From Enterovibrio coralii (GTDB lineage Bacteria > Pseudomonadota > Gammaproteobacteria > Enterobacterales > Vibrionaceae), in the NCBI RefSeq assembly GCF_001559595.1, contig NZ_LNTY01000033.1:1-64000 (forward strand): 64,000 bases of DNA, read 5' to 3'. The stretch's first letter is position 1; each line of letters starts with the position of its first letter. This document shows positions 18,420 through 27,477 of this stretch, piece by piece. A model generated the notes under the pieces. It made no database searches. It saw only the letters and a program-made list of their open reading frames with translations, and was not told the DNA's origin. Position numbers and translations under genes: made by a program.

Positions 18420-18929
18420 TCATTTAACAACGCGCAATCTGTTTCGGTTGTCTCTGCTGCTTTTGATCAGCTCATCACCTTGAACAATATTGTCTGATTT
18501 TGCTAAGCGATCATAAAGTACCACATTCACTGTTGCTGCTAAGTTCATGCAACCAACGGTTGGTACATACACCACATGGTGCGCTTTCTTCACGATGTCT
18601 TTCGCAATAGAACCATCTTCTGGACCAAAGATATAAATCGCCTTTTCAGGGTGTTCAAATGAGGGCAGGGAGGTTGCGCCCACAGCTAGCTCGACACACA
18701 CGATTTCGACACCGTCTTCTAGGTTTTCAGTTAACGAGGCTACGCCATTTAGTGGAATCGTATCGATGGCATCTTGGGTGTCGGTATAGAACTTAGCGGC
18801 CCTGTCGTACCGTACACCAGTATAGCGCACTTCACCCGCTTGATAACATCTCGACGCACGCAACACGGCTCCCACATTGGAGGGGCTTTTCGGGTTATCT
18901 AGCCCGATGATCACGGTGGCGTTTGTCAT
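18420..18929 (-). CDS. SPOUT-class RNA methyltransferase (TrmH/SpoU family)
   Basis: A 169-residue methyltransferase of the trefoil-knot class, which uses S-adenosylmethionine to methylate ribose in tRNA or rRNA. The three class motifs are present: SNVGAVLRASRCY near the start, AIYIFGPEDGSI in the middle and VPTVGCMNLAATVNVVLYDR at the end, in the usual order. There is no extra RNA-binding domain, so it is a minimal member. The target nucleotide cannot be told from sequence. It is convergent with the upstream hydrolase gene and shares a hairpin with it. Confidence 0.9.
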   Translation of the reverse strand: MTNATVIIGLDNPKSPSNVGAVLRASRCYQAGEVRYTGVRYDRAAKFYTDTQDAIDTIPLNGVASLTENLEDGVEIVCVELAVGATSLPSFEHPEKAIYIFGPEDGSIAKDIVKKAHHVVYVPTVGCMNLAATVNVVLYDRLAKSDNIVQGDELIKSSRDNRNRLRVVK

Positions 18930-19195
18930 TGGAAATGTCTCTTTGCGTTAATCTGAAAGTAAAGCCGCGTATAGCTGGGCTTTAGAAAGGGCGGCATTCT
19001 AGCAAAAGAGAATCTTTTTCTCTAAATCAAATAACGCCCTTCCTCAACATAGGTGCTGGCAATATAAGTATTTACTAACTTATTCGCACTGTGAGCTTCA
19101 TCAATGTGTGCTGAAACGAAGTCATTGCCTAAACCTTCAATGCTCCCTACTCTGAGCCTCCTATTCATTATTCTCTTTTTCTATTCGCTGCACCC

Positions 19196-20623
19196 ATGAA
19201 CTCAAAACTAAAATCAGCCATTGCGCTCGCGCTACTTGGTGTTTCTTCGCTTTCCTATGCACAAACTGATGTCAGTCTGATCATCAAAAACGGTCAAGTG
19301 CTGACCATGAACTCGCAAAAAGAGGTTTATGATAACGGTGTTGTCATTATCAACGAAGATGCCATCGTTGCCGTCGGTGATGAATCTCTATTAAAGACCT
19401 ATACCTCTAAAAACATCATTGATGCCGAGAATGGCATTGTGATGCCGGGCATGATCAACACTCACAATCACTTGCCGATGATAGCGTTTCGAGGCCTTGG
19501 CGAAGAGGGCATCGAAAACCGTTTGTTTGCTTACTTTTTCCCACTGGAAGCGAAAAAGCTAAACCGCAATGTGATTTATCAAGCTACGCGATTGGGTACG
19601 CTCGATCTCGCGCAAAGCGGCGTGACAACGTATGCCGATATGTATTACCACGTCGATGAAATGGCGAAAGCGACCAAAGAAATTGGCTTACGTGCGGTAC
19701 TGGGTGAAACCGTGATCAAGTTTCCAGTCGTCGATGCGAAAGACCCGTTTGGCGGGATTGAATACGCCAAGCCGTTTATCGAGCAATACAAAAACGACCC
19801 GCTGATCACGCCTGCTTTGGCACCACATGCGGTTTACACCGTCTCTGAAGCTAAGTTCAAAGAGATCGATCTGCTTTCAGCTAAATACGACATTCCGGTG
19901 CTGGTGCACGTGTCTGAATTTGGTAACGAAAGCGAGCGTATTGAAGGCAATACTGACAAGCTTAGCCCAATTGAATGGCTGGATAGCATCGGGGTGCTGA
20001 ATGACCGCATGGTGCTTGCCCACACCATCCACATCGACGATGAAGATATCGCTCTGGTGAAAAAATCCGGTGCAGGTATTGCTTATAACCCAATGGCGAA
20101 TGCGAAAGGCGCGACAGGCATTGCGCCAGCGTGGGACATGTATAAATTGGATATTCCGATGGGGCTGGGTACAGATGGCCCGATGAGCTCGAATCAAGTC
20201 GACCTGTGGCGCACGCTCAGCTATGCCGCAAACATGCAACGCTTAAAACACAACGACCGCACTATCATGATCCCTGAACAAGTGATTGAGCTGGCGACGA
20301 TTGGCGGTGCCCGTGCACTGCACATGGACGATGAAATTGGTTCGTTGGAGGCAAACAAAAAGGCAGATGTGATAATCGTGGAAACACAGTCTGCCAATAT
20401 GCGTCCTTCCTATGACCCTTATGCCACGCTTGTTTATCAAGCGAACCCGAGCAATGTGGTGACCACCATCGTAAATGGCGATCTTGTCATGCAGGACAGA
20501 GTCATGAAAAACGTCGATACAGATGACATTCACCAAGCCATTGATAAGATAGAGTCAGATATCGCGGCGTTCGCGAAAGAATTGGCCAAAGAGGCCATTA
20601 AATCTCCTAGCTTGATGAAATAA
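19196..20623 (+). CDS. Exported amidohydrolase (TRZ/ATZ/MtaD-like deaminase family)
   Basis: A 475-residue metal-dependent amidohydrolase. The metal ligands expected for the family are visible: NTHNHLPM (HxH), the His in LVHVSEFG, the His in VLAHTIHID and the Asp in LGTDGPMSSN. Cytosolic relatives deaminate methylthioadenosine, S-adenosylhomocysteine or chlorinated triazines. Unlike them this protein begins with a clear signal peptide (about 22 residues ending SYAQ), so it acts in the periplasm, perhaps on salvaged nucleosides or cyclic amides. The ribosome-binding site is poor. A small lipoprotein gene follows after 19 nt and is probably co-transcribed. Confidence 0.88.
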   Translation: MNSKLKSAIALALLGVSSLSYAQTDVSLIIKNGQVLTMNSQKEVYDNGVVIINEDAIVAVGDESLLKTYTSKNIIDAENGIVMPGMINTHNHLPMIAFRGLGEEGIENRLFAYFFPLEAKKLNRNVIYQATRLGTLDLAQSGVTTYADMYYHVDEMAKATKEIGLRAVLGETVIKFPVVDAKDPFGGIEYAKPFIEQYKNDPLITPALAPHAVYTVSEAKFKEIDLLSAKYDIPVLVHVSEFGNESERIEGNTDKLSPIEWLDSIGVLNDRMVLAHTIHIDDEDIALVKKSGAGIAYNPMANAKGATGIAPAWDMYKLDIPMGLGTDGPMSSNQVDLWRTLSYAANMQRLKHNDRTIMIPEQVIELATIGGARALHMDDEIGSLEANKKADVIIVETQSANMRPSYDPYATLVYQANPSNVVTTIVNGDLVMQDRVMKNVDTDDIHQAIDKIESDIAAFAKELAKEAIKSPSLMK

Positions 20624-20642
20624 GTCTTTAGAGGATGTGGAT

Positions 20643-20870
20643 ATGAAAAACGTGTCTCTCGCTGTTGCTGCGCTTTTGCTAGCTGCTGGGTGCAGCTCTC
20701 CCTACGATTCTGGCAAAGTTGGTGCGGATAAGGACGAGCATGGCTGTATAGGCTCGGCAGGCTACGCTTGGTGCGCTTCAACAAACCAGTGTGAACGTTC
20801 GTGGGAACTGGCGAAAGACAAAGGTTTTGAAAACACGGAAGAGAACTTTGACGCGTATTGCGCGCAATAA
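20643..20870 (+). CDS. Small cysteine-rich lipoprotein, 75 aa
   Basis: A signal peptide ends in a lipobox, LLLAAGCSS, with the lipidated cysteine near residue 18. The mature part carries three to four further cysteines, including GCIGSAGYAWCASTNQCER, a compact motif that I have seen in other small envelope proteins but cannot name. The ATG at 20643 has AGAGGA upstream; a GTG two codons earlier is less likely. It follows the exported amidohydrolase gene by 19 nt, so the two may act together at the envelope. A strong terminator follows. Confidence 0.75.
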   Translation: MKNVSLAVAALLLAAGCSSPYDSGKVGADKDEHGCIGSAGYAWCASTNQCERSWELAKDKGFENTEENFDAYCAQ

Positions 20871-20901
20871 CGTCAGCGTTGTTTCGCCCTTATGTGAAAT
20901 T

Positions 20902-20927
20902 AAAAAACGCGCGTTTGCGCGTTTTTT
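20902..20927. terminator. Strong bidirectional terminator
   Basis: AAAAAACGCGC pairs perfectly with GCGCGTTTTTT around a 4-nt loop. It lies between the lipoprotein gene (plus) and the hypothetical gene ending at 20949 (minus) and can terminate both. Confidence 0.9.
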
Positions 20928-20948
20928 GATTCTCCACCGTCGTTTAGA

Positions 20949-21377
20949 TTAGCGACATCGGTTAGCTGACATCATGACGTTAGTGATGTGGTTTACTCCA
21001 TAGCTGGACGAATCATCGTTTCGGATGTCTACAGAGATGTAATTCCCCTGGTCGAGGTAATCGACGAGCGCAGGGCTGTTGCACACTTTTTCGAAGACAA
21101 AACGTTTAGCATTGTCGCGAAGTCGATCCAGCTCTTGGGGCTTGTCGCCTAGCCCTGAAATAGCAAGCGCGATCGAAATCGTGTTGTCCTCATTTGAAAA
21201 CCACACCAGTTTCAGTCTCTCATCATCGCCGACAAAGTAGTCTGAAAAAGCCGCTTTCTGCTCCCTCAACGCTTGTTCTTCTAACGCCTCGTATTTGCAA
21301 TAACTTAGCGTATGCAGCGTTACCACCAACAGAAAGATGGTGTAAGCAATCATTTTTGACTTCAGAAAGTTGCGCAT
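20949..21377 (-). CDS. Hypothetical single-pass membrane or exported protein, 142 aa
   Basis: Unrecognised. Residues 8-28 (MIAYTIFLLVVTLHTLSYCKY) form one hydrophobic segment, which may be a membrane anchor or uncleaved signal. The rest is a soluble domain rich in charged residues, with VWFSNEDNTISIALAI and a C-terminal NHITNVMMSANRC. Two cysteines late in the chain could form a disulfide, which fits a periplasmic location. It is transcribed alone, divergent from the catalase gene across about 300 nt. No function is proposed. Confidence 0.6.
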   Translation of the reverse strand: MRNFLKSKMIAYTIFLLVVTLHTLSYCKYEALEEQALREQKAAFSDYFVGDDERLKLVWFSNEDNTISIALAISGLGDKPQELDRLRDNAKRFVFEKVCNSPALVDYLDQGNYISVDIRNDDSSSYGVNHITNVMMSANRCR

Positions 21378-21675
21378 CTTTTGAAAATTCGTCGCGTGGT
21401 GGATTCTCGGATGTTTGATTATTTATTGCTCGAATGGGTTACGCAAGGGTTGTTACATCTTGGTTGGGTTAGTATTCACTCTGTGAATCATCTTCCTTGT
21501 GATTAATCCGCTTTGGAAACATCAGGTTAATGATTGTGCCGAGTAAGTAATATTTGATGTCGATATTATGATTTATATCAATATAAAATTTTACAACTCA
21601 TCCGAAAATCCCGATGAATTGAAACGAAATTATTTCTTGTTCACATGAATGCAGGAATATTCAAAGGGATAGAAC
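21378..21675. promoter_or_regulatory. AT-rich control region upstream of catalase
   Basis: About 300 bases between a divergent hypothetical gene and catalase. It becomes strongly AT-rich after 21540 and must hold the catalase promoter. I could not assign a clear OxyR-type site or a confident -35/-10 pair. Confidence 0.4.
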
Positions 21676-23136
21676 ATGGAAAATACCACTTACCTGACCA
21701 GTCAAAATGGTGCACCCGTTGCTGATGATCAAAACTCGTTAACAGCCGGTGAACGCGGCCCCGTCCTTCTTCAAGATTGGCATTTGATTGAAAAGCTTGC
21801 TCACTTCAACCGTGAGCGAATTCCTGAGCGTATCGTGCATGCAAAAGGCACGGGTGCTTACGGTAAATTTACTCTGACACGCGATTTGAGCGAATTTACT
21901 CTGGCTGACCACTTCAATGGTGTTGGCAAAGAAACCGAAACGTTCGTTCGTTTCTCGACTGTTGGCGGAGAAATGGGATCGGCAGATGCAGAACGTGACC
22001 CTCGCGGATTTGGTGTTCGTTTCTACACAACCCGCGGTAATCACGACATCGTAGGCAATAATACGCCAACGTTTTTCTTGCGAGATGGCATTAAGTTCCC
22101 TGACTTCATCCACACCCAAAAACGTAATCCACATACCAACTTGAAAGATCCTCAAGCGATGTGGGAGTTTTGGTCGTTGAACCCTGAGTGTATGCACCAG
22201 GTGACGGTGTTGATGTCCGACCGTGGTATTCCAGCTAACTACCGTCAGATGCACGGTTACGGCTCTCACACGTATTCATTGTGGAATGCAAAGGGTGAGC
22301 GTTTCTGGGTGAAATTCCACTTCAAGAGTCAGCAAGGTGTTGTGAACCTGACCAACGATCAGGCGGCTACCTTACGCGGTATTGACCCAGACTCAAGCCA
22401 ACGTGATCTGGTTGTGGCCATTCAAGATGGCAACTTCCCACGCTGGAGTGTGAATGTTCAAATCATGCCTGAAGCAGACGCGAACACGTACCACATTAAC
22501 CCGTTCGACTTGACCAAAGTGTGGCCGCATGGCGACTACCCGCTGATTGAAATCGGTGAGCTTGAGCTGAATCGTCTGCCAGAAAACTACTTCGCAGAAG
22601 TTGAGCAAGTCGCACTGGCACCAAGTAACTTGGTTCCAGGTGTGGGTGCGTCGCCAGATAAAATGCTGCAAGCACGTCTGTTTGCTTACGCAGATGCACA
22701 ACGCTACCGTTTGGGCGCGAACTACAACCATTTGCCAGTAAACTGCCCACATGCGGCTAAAGCAAATCATTACCAGCGCGCGGGCGCGATGGCGGGCACA
22801 GCCTGTCCATATCATGGTCATCAAACGGGGAACGATGCCGCGGCAAACTTTGGTCCGAACCAGCAAGACAAACTTGTTGAAGCACCAGAGTTCAAAGAGC
22901 CGCCACTGCGTTTGGAGAGTGAAGTGGATCGTTACAGCCGCTACAACCAAGATGATTACACCCAAGCGGGTAACCTGTACCGAATCTTCAGTGAAGACGA
23001 GAAAGCGCGTCTGATTGAAACCATCTGCGGTACCTTGTCTCAGGCGTCCGATGACGTTCAACGTTCGATGGTCGAGCATTTCGCGCATGCGGATGCAGAT
23101 TACGGTCAGCGCATCGCAACGACCTTGGGACTGTAA
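21676..23136 (+). CDS. katA: Catalase, small-subunit clade
   Basis: A 486-residue haem catalase that converts hydrogen peroxide to water and oxygen. The distal His55 lies in ERIVHAKGTGAYGKF, the conserved Asn in NNTPTFFLRDG, and the proximal haem tyrosine in RLFAYADAQRYRLG. The RMHGYGSHTYSLWN and NHLPVNCP segments are also present. Length and lack of a C-terminal flavodoxin-like domain place it in the small-subunit NADPH-binding group (KatA type). There is no signal peptide, so it is cytoplasmic. AAAGGGAT precedes the ATG. A strong terminator follows. Confidence 0.96.
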   Translation: MENTTYLTSQNGAPVADDQNSLTAGERGPVLLQDWHLIEKLAHFNRERIPERIVHAKGTGAYGKFTLTRDLSEFTLADHFNGVGKETETFVRFSTVGGEMGSADAERDPRGFGVRFYTTRGNHDIVGNNTPTFFLRDGIKFPDFIHTQKRNPHTNLKDPQAMWEFWSLNPECMHQVTVLMSDRGIPANYRQMHGYGSHTYSLWNAKGERFWVKFHFKSQQGVVNLTNDQAATLRGIDPDSSQRDLVVAIQDGNFPRWSVNVQIMPEADANTYHINPFDLTKVWPHGDYPLIEIGELELNRLPENYFAEVEQVALAPSNLVPGVGASPDKMLQARLFAYADAQRYRLGANYNHLPVNCPHAAKANHYQRAGAMAGTACPYHGHQTGNDAAANFGPNQQDKLVEAPEFKEPPLRLESEVDRYSRYNQDDYTQAGNLYRIFSEDEKARLIETICGTLSQASDDVQRSMVEHFAHADADYGQRIATTLGL

Positions 23137-23151
23137 ATTCGCTAAAAACTG

Positions 23152-23174
23152 AAAAGCCGGCATTGCCGGCTTTT
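23152..23174. terminator. Terminator between catalase and acetyltransferase genes
   Basis: AAAAGCCGGC pairs with GCCGGCTTTT around a 3-nt loop, followed by further T residues on the plus strand. It lies in the 55-nt gap between convergent genes. Confidence 0.88.
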
Positions 23175-23191
23175 TTATTTGAATGAGGAAG

Positions 23192-23692
23192 TTACAGAAA
23201 CTTCTCAATCAAAATTTCATCAATGTATTTGCCGTTAATCTTGGCATGTTTTTTCGCTCTGCCAATCACTTCAAAACCGTGCTTGCGGTAGGTGTTGAGT
23301 GCCGCTTCGTTGTCTTCACGCACGTAAGCAAACAGCTTTTCATATCCCATGGTTTTGGCTTTTTCAAACGTGCCCGCGAAAAGCGAAGACGCGACACCTT
23401 GGCGACGGCTGTTTGCGCTTACATAGGTGCCGATAATGCCAACATGGTCAAAAGAGCGCGTGTAGCTTGCGAAAGGTTCTACGGTTTGAAACCCGACAAT
23501 TTCGGATGTTTCGTCGTGTTGAGCCACGCTGAAAACGCCGTTTTCGCTAAACACTTGAATAAAGAATTGCTCTTCCTCAAGCGTAAAAGTGGAGTCCAAA
23601 ATCGTGTATCGGCCATCTTCAATGATTGGATTTAAGATATCGATAATGCCTTGTGCATCTTGAAGGGTGACGTTTCTAACCGTCAATGACAT
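23192..23692 (-). CDS. GNAT family N-acetyltransferase
   Basis: A 166-residue acetyltransferase with the acetyl-CoA loop in YVSANSRRQGVASSLF and the later AALNTYRKHGFEVIGR segment typical of GNAT enzymes. The overall pattern (start SLTVRNVTLQDAQGI, then ILNPIIEDGRYTI) resembles phosphinothricin/methionine sulfoximine-type acetyltransferases, but the substrate is not certain. The ATG at 23692 is preferred with GGA upstream; the frame continues open to 23902 but without a start signal. It is convergent with catalase. Confidence 0.85.
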   Translation of the reverse strand: MSLTVRNVTLQDAQGIIDILNPIIEDGRYTILDSTFTLEEEQFFIQVFSENGVFSVAQHDETSEIVGFQTVEPFASYTRSFDHVGIIGTYVSANSRRQGVASSLFAGTFEKAKTMGYEKLFAYVREDNEAALNTYRKHGFEVIGRAKKHAKINGKYIDEILIEKFL

Positions 23693-23794
23693 ATGTGTAT
23701 TTCCATGGGGATTTATCTCATCGGCGCAGCGTACCTTAAACGCTGAATTTTGGCGAGAAAACCAGAGGTGGCGTCTGCCAACAATACGCATTAA

Positions 23795-23822
23795 AAAGGC
23801 CACAACAAGGGTTGTGGCCTTT
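23795..23822 (-). terminator. Terminator of the 5'-nucleotidase gene
   Basis: AAAGGCCACAAC pairs with GTTGTGGCCTTT around AAGG; on the minus strand it runs into a T tract. It is 27 nt after the nucleotidase stop. Confidence 0.88.
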
Positions 23823-23849
23823 GAGGGTATAGATGGGTAGCGACAGGGA

Positions 23850-25396
23850 TTACTTCGCTTTGCGATCTTCGATACGCACTTCGGTGACTTTAGCCAGCGC
23901 ATCAGGACGGCCTAAGTAAGCTTTGAAGCCCAGAGATAAAGGCTCGCCCGCGCGTTCTTTGCGGTTCTTACCTTGTGTGAAGGCGGCAAAACCGTCACCA
24001 CCGTCGGCAAGGAAGTTGTTGGTGACCACTCGATAAACACGATCGTCAGCCATTGGTTTGCCGTTAAGCGACAGTTCCAACACACGCTTGCGACCGGCAG
24101 AGATGAATCGTATGCCATGTGAACGCCGCTTGATACTTGCATAACACCGTTAGTCAGGCCGGCTGCGTGCTCCATTAGAGAGCGAATTTGCTTACCGGTT
24201 AAGTCAATCGCGACTGGGTAGTTAGGGAATGGGAGTGCATCAATCACGTCGCCGTAAGTGATATCGCCCGCTTCGATATCGGCACGAATACCACCACTGT
24301 TCGTAAATGCCAGTTCACCGTCTGGGAAGTTTGGCATCATGGAATCTGCAACCAAGTTACCTAAGGTTGAAGATTCACCGTAAGAGCGAGTCAGAGTGTT
24401 TTCTGACGAAATCAGCTTTTCACGAACGATCTTGTCGACAACGCTTTTCCAGTTTTCGATGCGTGCTTGCGTTTCTTTATCGGCATTCCACTCATCCGCC
24501 CAAATCGTTTTCAGCTCAAAATCATAGTCTTTGATTTTGCCAGCTTTTTCGTCGAAATCGACCGTCAGTTTACCCACGTTGATACCGTAAGCGTCGGTCG
24601 AAACAATCAAGGTATCGTTCACTTCAATCACTTCAGGTGTGCCAACGTGAGCGTGACCCGTAACCAGAATATCTAAACCGGTTACTTGTTTAGCAGTTTG
24701 AATGTCTTTGTCCAGAGCGCGACGAACATCGTTGTTACCCAGGCTAGATTGACGTGCAGGCGTGCCTTGGTGAGCCAAAAGAATGGTGATATCAACCTGT
24801 GGGCGAAGCTCATCAAGATACTTTTGCAGGTATTCGATTTCATCACGTGCTTCGAGATTTTGGCGCATGTTAGCTGCCACGGTGTCGTAGAACGCAAACT
24901 TACCATGCAGGCCGATGATGCCTAGTTTTAGACCGTCACGCTCAACAATCGTATACGGTTTATCCCAAAACGGTTTGTCAGTACCTTCGAAGAATACGTT
25001 GCCCAGCAATACTTCGAAGTTTGCTTTTGAAAGCTGAACAAGCGCGTTGTCCCAGCCGTAATCAAACTCGTGGTTACCGATTGAAGCAACGTCGTATCCC
25101 ATGCTGTTCATGATATCGATGATAGCTTCACCTTCGGTCAAGGTATCTACAGTAGAACCAGAGAAGTAGTCACCGGCATCCAGCACAATCGTGTTGTCTG
25201 GCTGTGCTGCTTTTTGTTGTTTGATGTAGCTAGCCACATTCGCAAAGCCACCAACTGGGCGTTCTTCATCGATGTAGCGAGCGACGAATGGGTCCACCTT
25301 CGCGTGAATGTCATTGGTGTAAACAATATTCAACTCTTTCGCGCACAAAGGCGTCGCCGCAATCGCGATCAAAGAGGCCAGCAAACGTTTTTTCAT
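23850..25396 (-). CDS. Periplasmic 5'-nucleotidase/UshA-like metallophosphoesterase, one frameshift near 24095
   Basis: Exported enzyme that removes phosphate from nucleotides so that nucleosides can be taken up. A signal peptide (MKKRLLASLIAIAATPLCAK) is followed by the metallophosphatase motifs YTNDIHAK, LDAGDYFSGS, IGNHEFDYG, LLAHQG and TGHAHVG, then the C-terminal substrate domain with GESSTLGNLVADSM and TNSGGIRADI. The frame breaks after AYDSSLP; restoring one base in the CC run at 24094-24095 leads into KRVLELSLNGKPMADD and the stop at 23850, giving 515 residues. AAGGAG precedes the ATG at 25396. It is divergent from the zinc-ribbon gene. Confidence 0.88.
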
Positions 25397-25523
25397 GTTC
25401 TTCTCCTTAGATAAACGGGCGGCAATATACGGAAACGATTGCGCGAGAATTACGATGCGCATCACATTTTATTTCGGCGGGATGGATAGAATTGCGCGAT
25501 TTTCATTTTTTGTTGTTATTCAG

Positions 25524-26777
25524 ATGCTTGATCTAAACGTGTGTAAAAGCGGCCGCTGTAAAAACCTTGGCGTTTCAAAAGCGAAGGAGTACGAATACCA
25601 CATTCGTCCGTTGGGCTTTTTAGCGATGCGTTGTGGAGCATGTTCGGCTACGCCTCCCATGCTGGACAATGAAAGCTTTGGTTTGATGCGAAGCCATTGG
25701 TTGCGACAAGTTGGGTTGTCCACGGGCAAACTCTGTCCGGGTTGCGGTGCTGCCGCCATTAAGCGTTTTGGGCAAAGCAGTAACGGGAAACCCCGCTTTC
25801 AATGCAAGGTCTGTCAAAAGACGTTTTCGAATCGTTCGTCAGTGATGAAAGGTCAGGAGCAGTTGGCGAAAGCGATTCTAGATGCGCTTTCATGTGACCA
25901 AGATGGCGAGAACCTAACCCAGCTAGCTGCGAATAAAGGTGTGCATTTCGATAGAGCTTGTGAGCAGCTAAAGCGTCAGGCTTACCAAGTTATTTGGCAG
26001 GGTGAGCGAGCAAACTATATGGCAAGTGTGAGGTTTACACTGCCCTATAAAGGTAATGACAATCAGCTTTGGGGCATTCTTACCACAGACATTTTGAGTG
26101 GGCGCGTGTTGCACATCAGTACAACCTTGGTCCCGTTTGGTTTGCCTGAACAAGGGCGTTATCAGCCATGTGTTGATGCGCCGCCACTTGAGCTTTCTAG
26201 CACCGACAGTGCAATTGAATTGGCACACAAGCAAGAGCAACGATTCTTATTGCGTCAGCAGTTCGATCGCTGTGATTTCGGTTCCGCCACGGTTCGCAAA
26301 CAATCTCAAAGTCATGCCTTACCTGTACTGAGCGCACATGCGCACTTTGCTGTGCTTAACGCGCTTGGCCATGGCGAAGAAGGCGGTGCGCATTTTTTAT
26401 CTCATGAAGTATTTTTGCGTGGAGCCTGTATCACGCAATTTTCCGAGCATGTGAAACGTCACCAAATGGCACTGGCTTATGTTGTTGGCGAGACTAATGG
26501 CGACATCGAGCTGTCAACGATCAGAAAGCTTGGCTGGTGGCAAAACAGTTGGCGAGAGTTTCGCGATAATGCTGGCAAAACCAAAGCCTATTCGGTCTTG
26601 TGCGGGAATTTGGCGTTGGAGCCAAAAGAAGTCCGCCTAAAATCGGCAATGAACGCACTGAGGTTTATTCAACGAGAAGTGGAAAAGCTCAATCTTGCTG
26701 CGTTTACCGCCTCGCGAGTGGAGAGCTTCGCTGTTGAGTTCGCGAAGCGGTATAACCAAGCGTTAGAGTGCTGCTGA
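25524..26777 (+). CDS. Zinc-ribbon protein of unknown function, about 417 aa
   Basis: Two four-cysteine clusters are visible at the N-terminus: Cys7, 12, 37 and 40 (VCKSGRCKNLG ... RCGACSA), and Cys71, 74, 94 and 97 (CPGCGAAAIKRFG ... FQCKVCQKTF). The second resembles the zinc ribbon of InsA-type transposase accessory proteins, so the protein probably binds DNA or RNA. The remaining ~300 residues show no family I recognise and no transposase motif I can trace, and no inverted repeats flank the gene. The frame is open from 25395, but the ATG at 25524 gives an N-terminus that begins just before the first cysteine; the start is uncertain. Confidence 0.65.
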   Translation: MLDLNVCKSGRCKNLGVSKAKEYEYHIRPLGFLAMRCGACSATPPMLDNESFGLMRSHWLRQVGLSTGKLCPGCGAAAIKRFGQSSNGKPRFQCKVCQKTFSNRSSVMKGQEQLAKAILDALSCDQDGENLTQLAANKGVHFDRACEQLKRQAYQVIWQGERANYMASVRFTLPYKGNDNQLWGILTTDILSGRVLHISTTLVPFGLPEQGRYQPCVDAPPLELSSTDSAIELAHKQEQRFLLRQQFDRCDFGSATVRKQSQSHALPVLSAHAHFAVLNALGHGEEGGAHFLSHEVFLRGACITQFSEHVKRHQMALAYVVGETNGDIELSTIRKLGWWQNSWREFRDNAGKTKAYSVLCGNLALEPKEVRLKSAMNALRFIQREVEKLNLAAFTASRVESFAVEFAKRYNQALECC

Positions 26778-26803
26778 GCTGAGCCTTTTGGCTTTTTGAC
26801 CTG

Positions 26804-27273
26804 TTACGCAGGGACTTCTGAAGATTGGCGTGATTTATTGTGCAGCCACAAACCTGTGGCTTTCATCAAGTAGCGAATATCCCACCAAGCAGTAGCGACG
26901 GCACAACCAGTTGCCAGTCTCCGCCTGCTGCGAATGTGGCGCAACAGCCAATAAAGGTGCCCGGAATGTAACCTAGCCATTTTTGTTTTGCTTGAATACA
27001 CATAAAGAAGGCGACAATAGCTGTGATCACATAGCCTAAGATTTCCAAGCCCGCATAGTTAGAGCTTTCAATAATCACCATTGCCCAGAAGACGCCAGTC
27101 ATGTTGGTCAATAAGCTGCCAGCTAGCCCTTTGACACCATCAGTTGGCGATGCAAAGTAACTGGTGCAACCTAAAAAACCTGCCCAAGACAGCAAACCAA
27201 AAGAGATAGCAATCCATCCCCACAGCCCAGACAAAATTCCGGTTGTTAGTGAAATCGCGACTAATGTACTCAT
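26804..27273 (-). CDS. DUF1097 (YcdZ-like) membrane protein, one frameshift near 26874
   Basis: Inner-membrane protein with about five hydrophobic segments. It follows E. coli YcdZ closely: SLTTGILSGLWGWIAISFGL at the start, LSWAGFLGCTSYFA, then ILGYVITAIVAFFMCIQAKQ and PGTFIGCCATFA. The frame stops early after GGIFAT, but restoring one base at about 26873-26875 continues it into YLMKATGLWLHNKSRQS and a stop at 26804, giving 156 residues like its relatives. Function is unknown. It lies about 200 nt after pxpC on the same strand, with an inverted repeat between them. Confidence 0.85.
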
Positions 27274-27415
27274 ACTGTCTCTAAAGCTTCACGACGAAAT
27301 CGACGCAAGTGCTCTAGCCTCCCCTTAAAATCGAGTGAGCATACTAGGGGAGAATGCTCTCAATTTGATAGATATAGATCACATTAATTGTTTGACGTTT
27401 CATTTTTAATTCACG

Positions 27416-27441
27416 ATTAAAGTGATCATAGTCACTTTAAT
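27416..27441. promoter_or_regulatory. 10-bp inverted repeat upstream of the DUF1097 gene
   Basis: ATTAAAGTGA and TCACTTTAAT form a perfect inverted repeat around 6 nt, 37 nt beyond the pxpC stop and about 140 nt before the DUF1097 start. There is no T run after it on the minus strand, so an operator is as likely as a terminator. Confidence 0.4.
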
Positions 27442-27477
27442 GGGGGTCTGACTAGGGATCGCGTCGTTCTAGTGCTT

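Noticed and set aside
22393..23208. Minus-strand frame of 271 codons opposite catalase
   Set aside because: Antisense to an intact catalase with all motifs; composition explains it.
23850..24083. Separate small protein downstream of the 5'-nucleotidase
   Set aside because: It is the nucleotidase C-terminus in the frame after the break near 24095.
27416..27441. Intrinsic terminator of pxpC
   Set aside because: The inverted repeat is perfect but AT-rich and has no T run in the pxpC direction, so it is listed as a regulatory candidate instead.
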